Below, in pieces: positions 8,734-16,402 of a stretch of 55,509 nucleotides of DNA. The position numbers and the translations under genes were made by a program. The stretch spans positions 1-55,509 of the forward strand of contig NZ_BAEH01000042.1 in the NCBI RefSeq assembly GCF_000241305.1, written 5' to 3'. The notes below the pieces were generated by a model. That model searched no databases and was not told where the DNA came from. It saw only the letters and a program-made list of their open reading frames with translations. The stretch's first letter is position 1; each line of letters starts with the position of its first letter. This DNA is from Gordonia effusa NBRC 100432 (GTDB lineage: Bacteria; Actinomycetota; Actinomycetes; Mycobacteriales; Mycobacteriaceae).

Positions 8734-8759
8734 CCCCGCAGACTACGCTGGGTCGAGTG
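8731..8759. promoter_or_regulatory. Compact bidirectional leaderless promoter between dut and the DUF3093 gene
   Basis: Only 23 bases separate the two GTG start codons (8733 minus, 8757 plus). TAGTCT for dut lies on the minus strand at 8740-8745 and TACGCT for the DUF3093 gene on the plus strand at 8744-8749; the two -10 boxes share the central TA. Each ends 6-7 bases before its start codon. Neither gene has a ribosome site. Confidence 0.6.
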
Positions 8760-9293
8760 TCATCCCCGCAAACGCCGTCCGGCGCGGCCGGTAATCCGGC
8801 TCCGTCCTACGTCTATTCAGAGCGCTTGTATGTGCCCGCCTGGTGGTGGCTCGCCGGCGCGGTCGTCACCGGAGTTCTCGGCTACGAGGTCTCCCTAGCC
8901 GCACACGGCGCCCTGTGGAGCATCGCTGGCTATGTGGTGTTCGCGGTAGTCATCGGCTGGTTGCTGTGGTCGATGGGACGAATTCGCATCCGCGTCACCT
9001 CCGACGGTGAGTTGATCGCCGACAAGGCGACCCTGCCACGGTCGGTCATCGACCGTGCGGCGTCGGTTCCCCCGACGGCCAAGAGCGCCGCGCTTGGGCG
9101 TCAATTAGATCCGGCGGCATATCTGATGCACCGAGCCTGGGTAAAGCAGATGGTGCTGTTGGTGCTCGACGATCCAGACGATCCAACACCCTATTGGCTG
9201 GTATCCACCAGGCATCCCGAGCAAGTTCTCGCCGCCCTTGATCTCACCGACGCACGTCATCAAGCGGTTTCGAAGAAGTCCGAGTCGGACTGA
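8757..9293 (+). CDS. DUF3093 family membrane protein
   Basis: Predicted 178 aa. Two membrane helices near residues 28-70 (WWWLAGAVVTGVLGYEV and WSIAGYVVFAVVIGWLL), then a soluble domain with IRVTSDGELIADKATLP and a YWLVSTRHPEQVLAAL ending, the family signature. Function unknown; Rv2698 position. GTG 8757 is preferred over an upstream in-frame codon because the latter lies inside dut and because TACGCT seven bases before this GTG fits a leaderless start. Confidence 0.82.
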   Translation: MSSPQTPSGAAGNPAPSYVYSERLYVPAWWWLAGAVVTGVLGYEVSLAAHGALWSIAGYVVFAVVIGWLLWSMGRIRIRVTSDGELIADKATLPRSVIDRAASVPPTAKSAALGRQLDPAAYLMHRAWVKQMVLLVLDDPDDPTPYWLVSTRHPEQVLAALDLTDARHQAVSKKSESD

Positions 9294-9399
9294 CGTCCCC
9301 GGCAACCAAAGTGACCGTGCCACCGTGCATCTGGCATTCTTGGCCACAAACTTCCCTACTCGCGTATCGCGCGACAACCCGACCGCCGAGGAGCCCAGC

Positions 9400-9858
9400 A
9401 TGACAGTCATCAGACGTCAGGTAGTCGCCAACGCACCGCGTGAACTCGCCTTCGCTCACGTCAACAACTACAGGAGCGTCCCGACGTGGATGTTCGGCGT
9501 CACCAAGTTCACTCCACTCACGGAGCAGACCGAAGGCCTCGACTCGACCTTCGACGCCACAATGAAAATCGGACCCAAGTCGCTGCACAGCACTTTGCGG
9601 ACCACCGAATGGGTGGAGAACGAACTCATAAAGTTGGAATCAATCGACGGTATCAGCGCCGGAACCACCTGGCGTTTCGCCGATGCCGAGGGCGGCCGCA
9701 CGGCCGTCGATGTCGAATTCGCCTATAACCTGCCCGGCGGGCTGGCCGGGCGCGCACTGGCCGCGATCATCGAACCTGTTGTCGGACAAGCGATTCGATA
9801 CACCGAAACGACGCTCACCAAACAGGTCGAGGCCGCGGCATCAGCGCCGGAAGAATAA
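9400..9858 (+). CDS. SRPBCC (START/polyketide-cyclase-like) superfamily protein
   Basis: Predicted 152 aa cytosolic protein. The pattern of a short first strand with a conserved Ala/Pro turn (VIRRQVVANAPRELAFAHV), a helix-grip middle and a long C-terminal amphipathic helix (GLAGRALAAIIEPVVGQAI) is that of the SRPBCC fold, which encloses a hydrophobic ligand cavity. The ligand cannot be predicted. ATG 9400 is set by GAGGAG six bases upstream; in-frame sequence before it belongs to the end of the DUF3093 gene and its spacer. A symmetric hairpin follows the stop. Confidence 0.78.
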   Translation: MTVIRRQVVANAPRELAFAHVNNYRSVPTWMFGVTKFTPLTEQTEGLDSTFDATMKIGPKSLHSTLRTTEWVENELIKLESIDGISAGTTWRFADAEGGRTAVDVEFAYNLPGGLAGRALAAIIEPVVGQAIRYTETTLTKQVEAAASAPEE

Positions 9859-9860
9859 AC

Positions 9861-9897
9861 GCGGCAGAAACTAGCGGAGTACCCGCTAGCCTGCCGC
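9861..9897. terminator. Symmetric hairpin between convergent genes
   Basis: GCGGCAG (9861-9867) pairs with CTGCCGC (9891-9897), and inside it CTAGCGG (9871-9877) pairs with CCGCTAG (9883-9889) around a five-base loop. It starts two bases after the SRPBCC stop and precedes the DUF4193 stop on the other strand. There is no T-run on either side, so it is a terminator-like structure rather than a textbook terminator. Confidence 0.55.
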
Positions 9898-9916
9898 CAT
9901 CGCACGGTCGCGCCGA

Positions 9917-10216
9917 TTAGGCGCAATCAACACAAATCATCTCGCTGCCGTTCTCGTGATCGAGACGGCTGCGGTGGTATACGAGAAAGCAACTCGTACA
10001 GGTGAATTCGTCTGCTTGCTTCGGCACGACCCGCACCGACAGTTCTTCTCCGGAGAGGTCGGCACCGGGTAGCTCGAAGGATTCCGCGGTGTCACCCTCG
10101 TCGACGTCAACCGACGACGACTGGGCTTCACTACGGCGGGCCTTCAGTTCCTCCAGCGAATCCTCACCGATCTCTTCAGATTCGGTGCGACGCGGAGCAT
10201 CGTAGTCAGTAGCCAT
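9917..10216 (-). CDS. DUF4193 family zinc-ribbon-like protein
   Basis: Predicted 99 aa. An acidic N-terminal half (EEIGEDSLEELKARR) is followed by a C-terminal ribbon with two Cys pairs, CTSC near residues 73-76 and CVDC near 95-98, suitable for one zinc. MATDYDAPRR is the conserved start of the actinobacterial family (Rv2699c position). Probably a small nucleic-acid or protein-binding factor, function unknown. ATG 10216 has a GGCGGGA ribosome site close by. Confidence 0.85.
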   Translation of the reverse strand: MATDYDAPRRTESEEIGEDSLEELKARRSEAQSSSVDVDEGDTAESFELPGADLSGEELSVRVVPKQADEFTCTSCFLVYHRSRLDHENGSEMICVDCA

Positions 10217-10643
10217 ATTCCCGCCTTATTCATTGTCATCACGCAGTCTGTCGCCGCGTGTTCAACGCCACATTCCAACTCGTGGCCGGGTGTCGTTGTG
10301 CTGCACCGATGAGCCGTGGTTACGCGCATCGGTCGGTGTTACAACGCCACTACCCCTACATTTGTTGCCGCCGATCGTGGGCCATTCCAGTGACATTCAT
10401 CACAGAACGGAAGTATTGCTGGGCCGTTTCTCCCGGACCGGGCGCGCCACAATATAGCCCACTGTAGACATGCGGTCAACATCGTTGTCGGCGCGTGTGT
10501 CTCTGACTTGATCTCGGGCCGACACGAGTGGCACTGACGGCCGAGCGGACATCGGACCCCTTAGAGTGGTCGAGGATATCGACCAACCCCTGCCGACTCG
10601 TCTCAGATGTCCGGGGATCGACCGCGAATGAGGTGCATAGCGC
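10217..10643. other. 427-base divergent intergenic region between DUF4193 gene and cei
   Basis: The longest gene-free stretch in the window. It holds a TAGAGT box at 10562-10567 that could be the -10 of cei with a leader of about 70 bases, and an AATATAG stretch near 10451. Short ORFs exist on both strands but none has a ribosome site, codon pattern or recognisable protein. No convincing RNA structure or riboswitch was seen. Confidence 0.3.
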
Positions 10644-11351
10644 GTGGTGAGCAACATTACGCAGGGTCGGGCGACCGACCGGCGTGGACGGCCATTTCGG
10701 CGCCGTATCGCCCTACCCGCCCTGATTCTGGTTGCGGCACTCGCGCTCGCCGGCGTCGTCGCCTGGTCGGTGGTGCTAAGCAGTGGCGACGACGAAAGTG
10801 TCGCGGTGGACTGCAACCAGCCGACGATCGCCACCCCCACGACGTCGGGCGCGACACCAGCCCCGGCCTCGACGTCGACGGCGGCTCCAAAACTCACCGC
10901 GGCATCCCGTGACGACATGCTCACCGTCGCCCCCGCGGCACTCACCACATTCTCTGTTCGCGTGCTCAACGCGTCGACCACGCGTGGCGCGGCACGGACA
11001 GTCTCCGATGACCTGATCGCGCAAGGGTTCACACCGACGCCTGACTCGGCCTTCGGTGACGACCCTCTCTACCCCAACCAGGACCTCAACTGCGTCGCTC
11101 AGATTCGGTTCGGTCCGGCCGGCAAGGCCAGCGCCGCGGCGGTATGGCTGGCCATCCCCTGCGCCCAACTCGTCGACGACGGCCGCGCTGGAACCAGCAT
11201 CGACGTCGCGCTCGGTGAGAACTACAAAGCGCGCGAACAGAGCCAAGACGCCCAGGCGGCACTCGAAGCTTTGCGCTCGGCCGACCCCAAGGACCCCAAG
11301 ACCGGAGTCGATCCTTCACTCGTCAAGGCTGTGCACTCAGCCAGTTGCTGA
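10644..11351 (+). CDS. cei: Envelope integrity protein Cei with LytR C-terminal domain
   Basis: Predicted 235 aa, anchored at the inner membrane with the bulk outside. Arg-rich cytosolic N-terminus, one transmembrane helix at about residues 24-46 (IALPALILVAALALAGVVAW), a Thr/Pro/Ala-rich spacer, then a LytR_C domain from about residue 100 (FSVRVLNASTTRGAARTVSDDLIAQGF). LytR_C occurs in wall-ligase (LCP) proteins, but the catalytic LCP domain is absent here. Rv2700 in M. tuberculosis, named for cell-envelope integrity, has this layout. Start is GTG 10644 or the adjoining GTG 10647. Convergent with suhB, one base between stops. Confidence 0.82.
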   Translation: MVSNITQGRATDRRGRPFRRRIALPALILVAALALAGVVAWSVVLSSGDDESVAVDCNQPTIATPTTSGATPAPASTSTAAPKLTAASRDDMLTVAPAALTTFSVRVLNASTTRGAARTVSDDLIAQGFTPTPDSAFGDDPLYPNQDLNCVAQIRFGPAGKASAAAVWLAIPCAQLVDDGRAGTSIDVALGENYKAREQSQDAQAALEALRSADPKDPKTGVDPSLVKAVHSASC

Positions 11352-11352
11352 C

Positions 11353-12246
11353 CTATCGCGAGGGTAGGTCGACGAGCGCACCAACCTCGTCCAGCACTCG
11401 CGTCATTTCTTGTGCCACACCGGGACTCAGCGCGATCGTCGGATGACCGTCGGTGGCGCGCGAGTTGGCGGGCGGCAGCGTGACCACCGCGCCGGCCTCC
11501 GCGGCGATCAGGCCACCGGCGGCCCAGTCCCACGGACTCAATCCGTGCTCGATATGCGCATCGACCGCGCCACTGGCCACCATGCAGAGGTCGAGCGCAG
11601 CGGCACCGACGCGGCGGATGTCCCGTATCCGGGGCAGCAGCGCCGCGATGATCTGCGCCTGCTGAGCGCGACGCTGTCGGTCGTACGCAAACCCGGTCGC
11701 CACCAGCGCCAGTGACGGATCGTCAATACCGCTGACCCGCAACCTCTCTCGCAGGCCGCCGGCGTGCCGATACGCCCCGCTTCCGGCAGCGGCCGCATAG
11801 GTAATCTCCCGCGCCACGTCGACGACGGCGCCTGCTACCGAAACGCCGTTGATCTGTGCGGCGACTGAAACCGCATACGCGGGAATCCCGTACATGAAGT
11901 TGACCGTGCCATCGATTGGATCAACCACCCAGCGCACGCCGCTGGGGATGTCGCGCGATCCGCCGCCCTCCTCACCGAGCATTTCCTCACCCGGCCGGTG
12001 TTGCGCGAGCAGATCGGCGATCAACGCCTCGGTTTCGGTGTCGGCGAGTGTCACCGGATCGGTCGGCGTCGATTTAGTCGACACGGCAGCGGAGCCGCTC
12101 GCAGTATCTGATGACTCGTAAACCGTTGTGCTGCCGAATAATTCGGGTCGACGTCGCCGGACATGGGCGGCGGCGGTTTGAGCGAGCTCGATAGCGACGA
12201 GCGCGAGATCGTCGGCGTCGGTGCGCAGCTGTCTGGATTCGGTCAC
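11353..12246 (-). CDS. suhB: Inositol-1-monophosphatase family enzyme
   Basis: Mg2+-dependent hydrolysis of myo-inositol phosphate, needed for phosphatidylinositol and its glycolipid derivatives in this group. Predicted 297 aa. Family motifs: GEEGGG (Glu92/93), WVVDPIDGTVNF with metal ligands Asp109 and Asp112 near residues 106-117, and SPWDWAAGGLIAAEAG near the C-terminus. A low-complexity Ser/Thr/Ala insert (about residues 45-62) is unusual. Related FIG superfamily members act on other sugar phosphates, so the substrate is inferred. GTG 12246 has a weak GGGAAC upstream. SuhB of M. tuberculosis is Rv2701c, same position. Confidence 0.88.
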   Translation of the reverse strand: MTESRQLRTDADDLALVAIELAQTAAAHVRRRRPELFGSTTVYESSDTASGSAAVSTKSTPTDPVTLADTETEALIADLLAQHRPGEEMLGEEGGGSRDIPSGVRWVVDPIDGTVNFMYGIPAYAVSVAAQINGVSVAGAVVDVAREITYAAAAGSGAYRHAGGLRERLRVSGIDDPSLALVATGFAYDRQRRAQQAQIIAALLPRIRDIRRVGAAALDLCMVASGAVDAHIEHGLSPWDWAAGGLIAAEAGAVVTLPPANSRATDGHPTIALSPGVAQEMTRVLDEVGALVDLPSR

Positions 12247-12316
12247 GTTCCCAGTGTGTCATCGCCGTCGAATAACGTGTCACCGCGAGAGGTGCTCACC
12301 GCTCCGGCTTTGCCGT

Positions 12317-12322
12317 TAGCCT
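12317..12322 (+). promoter_or_regulatory. Candidate -10 box of ppgK
   Basis: TAGCCT about 48 bases before the ppgK ATG, which would give a leader of about 42 bases that contains the ribosome site. No good -35 sequence is evident. Confidence 0.35.
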
Positions 12323-12370
12323 GATCACATCGAGTGTGCGACCCGCAAACGGAAAGGGCTTCGACAAGCC

Positions 12371-13147
12371 ATGACAGACAACACAACTGGCCCCGGCCGA
12401 CGCAGTTTCGGCATCGACGTCGGTGGGTCAGGTATCAAAGGCGGCATCGTCGATCTCGACACCGGCGAGCTCGTCGGTGAGCGCTTCAAAGTGCTCACGC
12501 CCCAGCCGGCGACTCCGGAGGCGGTCGCGCAGGGCATCGCCGACGTCGTCGCCCATTTCGACTGGTCCGGGTCAGTCGGCATTACACTGCCCGCCGTCGT
12601 GGCAGGCGGCGTCGCGCGTACCGCGGCGAATATCGACCATGGCTGGATCGGTACCGACGTCTACGAACTCTTCCGCCGGCATCTCGGCGATCGGCCGCTC
12701 TCGGTCCTCAACGACGCCGACGCCGCCGGGATGGCGGAATCGCGTTACGGCCAAGCGTCCAACGAGGTCGACGGCGTGGTCATCTTCCTGACACTGGGTA
12801 CCGGCATCGGCTCGGCGATTCTCTATCACGGCCAACTGCTCCCCAATACCGAACTCGGCCATCTCGAGGTCCGCGGCAAGGAGGCCGAGCACCGCGCATC
12901 GTCGAAGGTGAAGGAGGACCACGGCTGGTCATATGAGAAGTGGGCGGAAAAGCTCTCCGAAGTGTTGCGTACGTATGAGGCGCTGTTCTCCCCCGCGTTA
13001 TTCATCGCCGGCGGCGGTATCAGCCGCAAGTCGCATAAATGGATTCCGTTGCTAAGCAATGACACTCCGGTGGTTCCGGCGACGTTGTTGAACACCGCCG
13101 GGATCGTCGGCGCGGCGATGGCCGTCGATGTCGATCTACGGGTCTGA
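12371..13147 (+). CDS. ppgK: Polyphosphate glucokinase (ROK family)
   Basis: Phosphorylates glucose using polyphosphate or ATP. Predicted 258 aa, the usual size. [11 protein letters not shown] near residues 14-24 is the phosphate-1 loop, NDADAAG near 118-124 contains the catalytic Asp, and [10 protein letters not shown] near 140-149 is phosphate-2. [15 protein letters not shown] and [10 protein letters not shown] are typical of the polyphosphate-using group rather than other ROK kinases. ATG 12371 is preceded by GGAAAGGG. Conserved immediately before sigA in actinobacteria (Rv2702 position). No terminator separates it cleanly from the sigA promoter. Confidence 0.93.
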   Translation: MTDNTTGPGRRSFGIDVGGSGIKGGIVDLDTGELVGERFKVLTPQPATPEAVAQGIADVVAHFDWSGSVGITLPAVVAGGVARTAANIDHGWIGTDVYELFRRHLGDRPLSVLNDADAAGMAESRYGQASNEVDGVVIFLTLGTGIGSAILYHGQLLPNTELGHLEVRGKEAEHRASSKVKEDHGWSYEKWAEKLSEVLRTYEALFSPALFIAGGGISRKSHKWIPLLSNDTPVVPATLLNTAGIVGAAMAVDVDLRV

Positions 13148-13237
13148 TCCGGCCGCCCAATGAGGTCGCAGACCGCCTGAGTTGATCGCGCAACACCGCA
13201 CTAGCTGGGCTTTTCTTCACCTTTTCTCAGGTGTCGT

Positions 13238-13243
13238 TACAAT
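13238..13243 (+). promoter_or_regulatory. sigA -10 promoter element
   Basis: TACAAT, about 99 bases before the sigA start, is the best housekeeping -10 box in the 194-base ppgK-sigA gap. The -35 region is weak. The resulting leader contains a short hairpin (GGTGCG paired with CGCACC near 13254-13268). Confidence 0.4.
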
Positions 13244-13341
13244 GTTCGTCAGCGGTGCGATCCGCACCAATAGCCCACCCGCACCGCGTGGTCCACCGAC
13301 CCTCGGCGCGACTCCCCATCTGCTCGTCCGAAAGGTTGTAC

Positions 13342-14772
13342 GTGGCTGCCTCCAAGACCCGTTCGGCGGAAACCGACACCGCCGACTCGGCTGCCACCGA
13401 GTCATCGACCGGTGACAACTCCACCGCCCGTAAGGCACCTGCCAAGCGCGCGCCTCGAAAGGCCGCCGCCAAGAAGGCACCAGCCCGCAAAGCTGCTGCG
13501 AAGAAAGCGCCGGCACGCAAAGCCGCTAGCAAGAAAGCAGCGCCCAAGGCCGCCGAAGGCACCGACGCCGTCAACGACTCGGACGCTATCGAGCAGAGTG
13601 AACTCGAAGAACCGTCGATCGATGACATCAGCGGTGCCGACGTCGACGTCGACCTGTCCGAAGATCTCGTCGACGACGACACCGAGGATGCCGAGACGAC
13701 GAAGGCAGCCAAGGCTGGCTCCAAGTCCAAAGATAAAGACAAAGAAGAGTCCGATGAGCCGTCCGCAGCGGACAAGGCCTCCGGCGACTTCGTCTGGGAC
13801 GAGGAAGAGTCCGAGGCGTTGCGCCAGGCTCGCAAAGACGCCGAACTCACCGCGTCGGCCGACTCGGTACGCGCGTACCTCAAGCAGATCGGCAAGGTCG
13901 CACTTCTCAACGCCGAGGAAGAAGTGCAGCTCGCCAAGCGGATCGAGGCTGGTCTGTTCGCCGCCGAGCGTATCCGCCGCATCATGGAGGCTGGCGAGAA
14001 ACTTCCCCCGGCCCAACGTCGCCTCTACAGCGAGGTCGCGCGCGACGGTAACCGCGCCAAGAACCACCTACTCGAAGCAAACCTTCGCCTGGTGGTCTCG
14101 CTGGCCAAGCGCTACACCGGCCGCGGCATGGCCTTCCTCGACCTCATCCAGGAGGGAAACCTGGGTCTGATCCGTGCGGTCGAGAAGTTCGACTACACCA
14201 AGGGCTACAAGTTCTCCACCTATGCCACCTGGTGGATCCGGCAGGCCATCACCCGCGCGATGGCCGACCAGGCGCGCACGATTCGTATTCCGGTGCACAT
14301 GGTCGAGGTGATCAACAAGCTCGGCCGCATCCAGCGTGAACTCCTGCAGGACCTCGGTCGCGAGCCGACTCCGGAGGAGTTGGCCAAGGAAATGGACATC
14401 ACGCCGGAAAAGGTGCTGGAGATCCAGCAGTACGCGCGTGAGCCGATTTCCCTCGACCAGACCATCGGCGACGAAGGTGACAGTCAGCTCGGCGACTTCA
14501 TCGAGGATTCCGAGGCTGTTGTCGCGGTCGACGCCGTGTCGTTCACCCTGCTGCAAGATCAACTGCAGTCCGTGTTGGAGACGCTGTCCGAACGTGAAGC
14601 AGGCGTCGTTCGACTTCGCTTCGGTCTCACCGACGGCCAGCCCCGCACCCTCGACGAGATTGGACAGGTGTACGGGGTGACTCGTGAGCGGATTCGGCAG
14701 ATCGAATCGAAGACAATGAGCAAGTTGCGGCATCCGTCGCGTTCGCAGGTCCTGCGGGACTACCTGGACTAG
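13342..14772 (+). CDS. sigA: Principal RNA polymerase sigma factor (group 1)
   Basis: Predicted 476 aa. The first ~180 residues are a disordered Lys/Ala-rich then acidic segment; residues 30-70 repeat [10 protein letters not shown] and look like histone H1 tails. From [22 protein letters not shown] onward it is near identical to the sigma-1.2 to 4 core of actinobacterial Sig[21 protein letters not shown] (region 2), [17 protein letters not shown] (2.4), [13 protein letters not shown] (3), and the region 4 helix-turn-helix [23 protein letters not shown]. Start GTG 13342 has AAAGG six bases upstream; the in-frame upstream sequence overlaps the promoter. A strong terminator follows. Confidence 0.97.
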   Translation: MAASKTRSAETDTADSAATESSTGDNSTARKAPAKRAPRKAAAKKAPARKAAAKKAPARKAASKKAAPKAAEGTDAVNDSDAIEQSELEEPSIDDISGADVDVDLSEDLVDDDTEDAETTKAAKAGSKSKDKDKEESDEPSAADKASGDFVWDEEESEALRQARKDAELTASADSVRAYLKQIGKVALLNAEEEVQLAKRIEAGLFAAERIRRIMEAGEKLPPAQRRLYSEVARDGNRAKNHLLEANLRLVVSLAKRYTGRGMAFLDLIQEGNLGLIRAVEKFDYTKGYKFSTYATWWIRQAITRAMADQARTIRIPVHMVEVINKLGRIQRELLQDLGREPTPEELAKEMDITPEKVLEIQQYAREPISLDQTIGDEGDSQLGDFIEDSEAVVAVDAVSFTLLQDQLQSVLETLSEREAGVVRLRFGLTDGQPRTLDEIGQVYGVTRERIRQIESKTMSKLRHPSRSQVLRDYLD

Positions 14773-14789
14773 TAATCCAACTGAACTAC

Positions 14790-14834
14790 AAACAACTCCG
14801 GTCTCCGTCCGCGGTGGCCGGAGTTGTTTATTGT
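14790..14834 (+). terminator. Rho-independent terminator of sigA
   Basis: Perfect 12-bp stem: AAACAACTCCGG (14790-14801) pairs with CCGGAGTTGTTT (14818-14829), followed by a T-rich run. It ends only a few bases before the next gene, whose TATTGT box (14829-14834) overlaps its 3' edge. Confidence 0.88.
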
Positions 14835-14842
14835 TGTTGCTC

Positions 14843-15928
14843 ATGCTCGGCATTCTGCGTCCCTGCACGGCGCATCTCGACGACGACTTACGCGACCAAT
14901 GGCGCGCGCACCTCTGCGGACTCTGCCTGTCTCTGCGCGATCATCATGGGCAGGCATACCGCACCATTACCAATACCGACGCCGTAGTATTGTCGATTCT
15001 TGTTGCCGCACAACAAGATTCGACCACTTCCTTACGCTCGGCCGGGCCCTGCCCGCTGCGCGCGATGCGTCGCGCCGACGTCGTCGACGCCTCCGATTTG
15101 GGCATCCGACTCGGCACGACGGCCTCACTGACATTAGCTAGCGCGCGTGCCGCCGACGTCGTCGCCGAACGGGAGCACGGACTGGCCACGCAGAGCCGCG
15201 TGCACTCCTGGACCGCGGGCCGCGCCGCGGGGTTGCTCCGACGGCGCGCCTTGGCCGACGGTGGCGTGGCACCCGTGGTCGACGTCGACGCCCTGCTCGC
15301 CGATCCGGCGGCGTCGGCACAGGCCGAACTCACCGGCCAGTCATTGGACGCTATTGTGGCGCCCACGGCACGCTCGGCGTCGGCGGTATTCGCAGCCAGT
15401 GCCGACCTTGCCGGGGTCGAAACCAACCGAGCCCCGCTGGCCGATATCGGCGCTGACTTCGGCGCATTCGCCCATCTGATCGACGCGGTGACCGACCGCG
15501 CCACCGACGTCGGCCGCGGTGATTTCAACCCGCTGGAGAAGACCGGCACCACCACCGAGCAGGTACGCGAAGACTGTCGTCGGCTCTATCGGGCGGTAGT
15601 CCGACGGTTCGACGACCTCACCCTGCACGACGATCGGCTACTACGCGTGACCCTCCTGGGAGGCATGCACCGCGCATTCCATCGAGTATTCGACGCCGCG
15701 CCGACCAGCGCTTCCCACAGCCCGCCGGATGGTTTTGACGGTCTAGTCCTCGGCCACCCGACCGACGTGCCGGCCCCGAACGACGAGCAAAAGGAACGGT
15801 GGCGCGACCGCTGCTTCGAAGAGTCCTGTGACTGCAGTTGCGACAGTTGTTGCGACTGCTGCGGGGACGATGGCTGCTGTAGCAGCTGTAACTGCTGCGA
15901 TAGCTGTGATTGCGGCTGCGACTGCTGA
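14843..15928 (+). CDS. DUF5685 family protein with a very cysteine-rich C-terminal tail
   Basis: Predicted 361 aa, unknown function. The N-terminus MLGILRPCTAHLDDDLR...AHLCGLC with Cys at 8, 25 and 28 fits the DUF5685 pattern. The middle is Ala-rich and helical with no signal peptide or clear membrane span. The last 38 residues contain 17 cysteines in C-C, C-x-C and C-x2-C spacings with Asp, Ser and Gly between, which suggests metal or cluster binding, or heavy thiol chemistry. ATG 14843 sits just after the sigA terminator; TATTGT ends eight bases upstream and no ribosome site is visible, so it may be leaderless. Confidence 0.75.
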   Translation: MLGILRPCTAHLDDDLRDQWRAHLCGLCLSLRDHHGQAYRTITNTDAVVLSILVAAQQDSTTSLRSAGPCPLRAMRRADVVDASDLGIRLGTTASLTLASARAADVVAEREHGLATQSRVHSWTAGRAAGLLRRRALADGGVAPVVDVDALLADPAASAQAELTGQSLDAIVAPTARSASAVFAASADLAGVETNRAPLADIGADFGAFAHLIDAVTDRATDVGRGDFNPLEKTGTTTEQVREDCRRLYRAVVRRFDDLTLHDDRLLRVTLLGGMHRAFHRVFDAAPTSASHSPPDGFDGLVLGHPTDVPAPNDEQKERWRDRCFEESCDCSCDSCCDCCGDDGCCSSCNCCDSCDCGCDC

Positions 15929-16125
15929 AAGCGGATGCCCGCGAATCGACCTCGGCCCGCTGGCGACCAACGAAAGCAAAGACCCCCTGTGACATGACAC
16001 ACCCGGGGCCCGGGAACAAAACATGAACGCGGATCGTCTGACAGAGTAAGAGAGTCACGTCAACCCAGATGTGGCGCTCACGTTGGGACCGACACCTGGC
16101 AGTGTTGGCCCGGGACGGAGGAATC
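15929..16125. other. Intergenic gap after the DUF5685 gene
   Basis: 197 bases. It contains a GC palindromic run CCCGGGGCCCGGG at 16002-16014 that could act as a weak terminator. No -10 box for the downstream small zinc protein is clear. Confidence 0.3.
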
Positions 16126-16332
16126 ATGTCATCTGTTGTCACTACCCCCGATGTGTTCACGCCCCTGACTGCCGCAGACCGCTGCGATCGCTGCAGCGCC
16201 GCAGCAAAAGTACGGGCCAGCCTTCCGTCCGGCGGTGAGTTGCTCTTCTGCCGTCATCACTTCACCGAGCACGAAGCTCGACTCGCGGAACTGGGTGCGA
16301 CCGTCGACCAGTCGGCCGCCGAACTCGTCTAG
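16126..16332 (+). CDS. Small Cys/His (zinc-finger-like) protein
   Basis: Predicted 68 aa. CDRC (residues 20-23) and CRHH (42-45) make a C2-CH or C2-H2-type zinc site in a compact domain DRCDRCSAAAKVRAS...LLFCRHHFTEHEARL. Small proteins of this kind near sigA are widespread in actinobacteria (DUF7455-like); role unknown. ATG 16126 is set by GGAGGA five to ten bases upstream; an in-frame upstream extension lacks the conserved start. A strong hairpin follows the stop. Confidence 0.78.
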   Translation: MSSVVTTPDVFTPLTAADRCDRCSAAAKVRASLPSGGELLFCRHHFTEHEARLAELGATVDQSAAELV

Positions 16333-16366
16333 GACTCGTAACTACCTAAAATCAGCTCTCATCATC

Positions 16367-16398
16367 CCAGCAGCGCCCGGAATCCCGGGCGCTGCTGG
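16367..16398. terminator. Bidirectional hairpin between convergent genes
   Basis: Perfect 14-bp stem CCAGCAGCGCCCGG (16367-16380) with CCGGGCGCTGCTGG (16385-16398) around a four-base loop. It lies between the zinc protein stop (16332) and the helicase stop on the other strand (16403). T-runs are short. Confidence 0.75.
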
Positions 16399-16402
16399 CG
16401 TT

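Noticed and set aside
10400..11032. 210-codon minus-strand frame opposite cei
   Set aside because: No motifs; overlaps the membrane-anchored cei gene, which has a coherent LytR_C domain.
13231..13341. N-terminal extension of sigA
   Set aside because: Includes the TACAAT promoter box and ribosome site; the conserved SigA start is the GTG at 13342.
16002..16014. CCCGGGGCCCGGG as a terminator
   Set aside because: Very short GC palindrome with no loop or T-run; recorded only as weak structure in the spacer.
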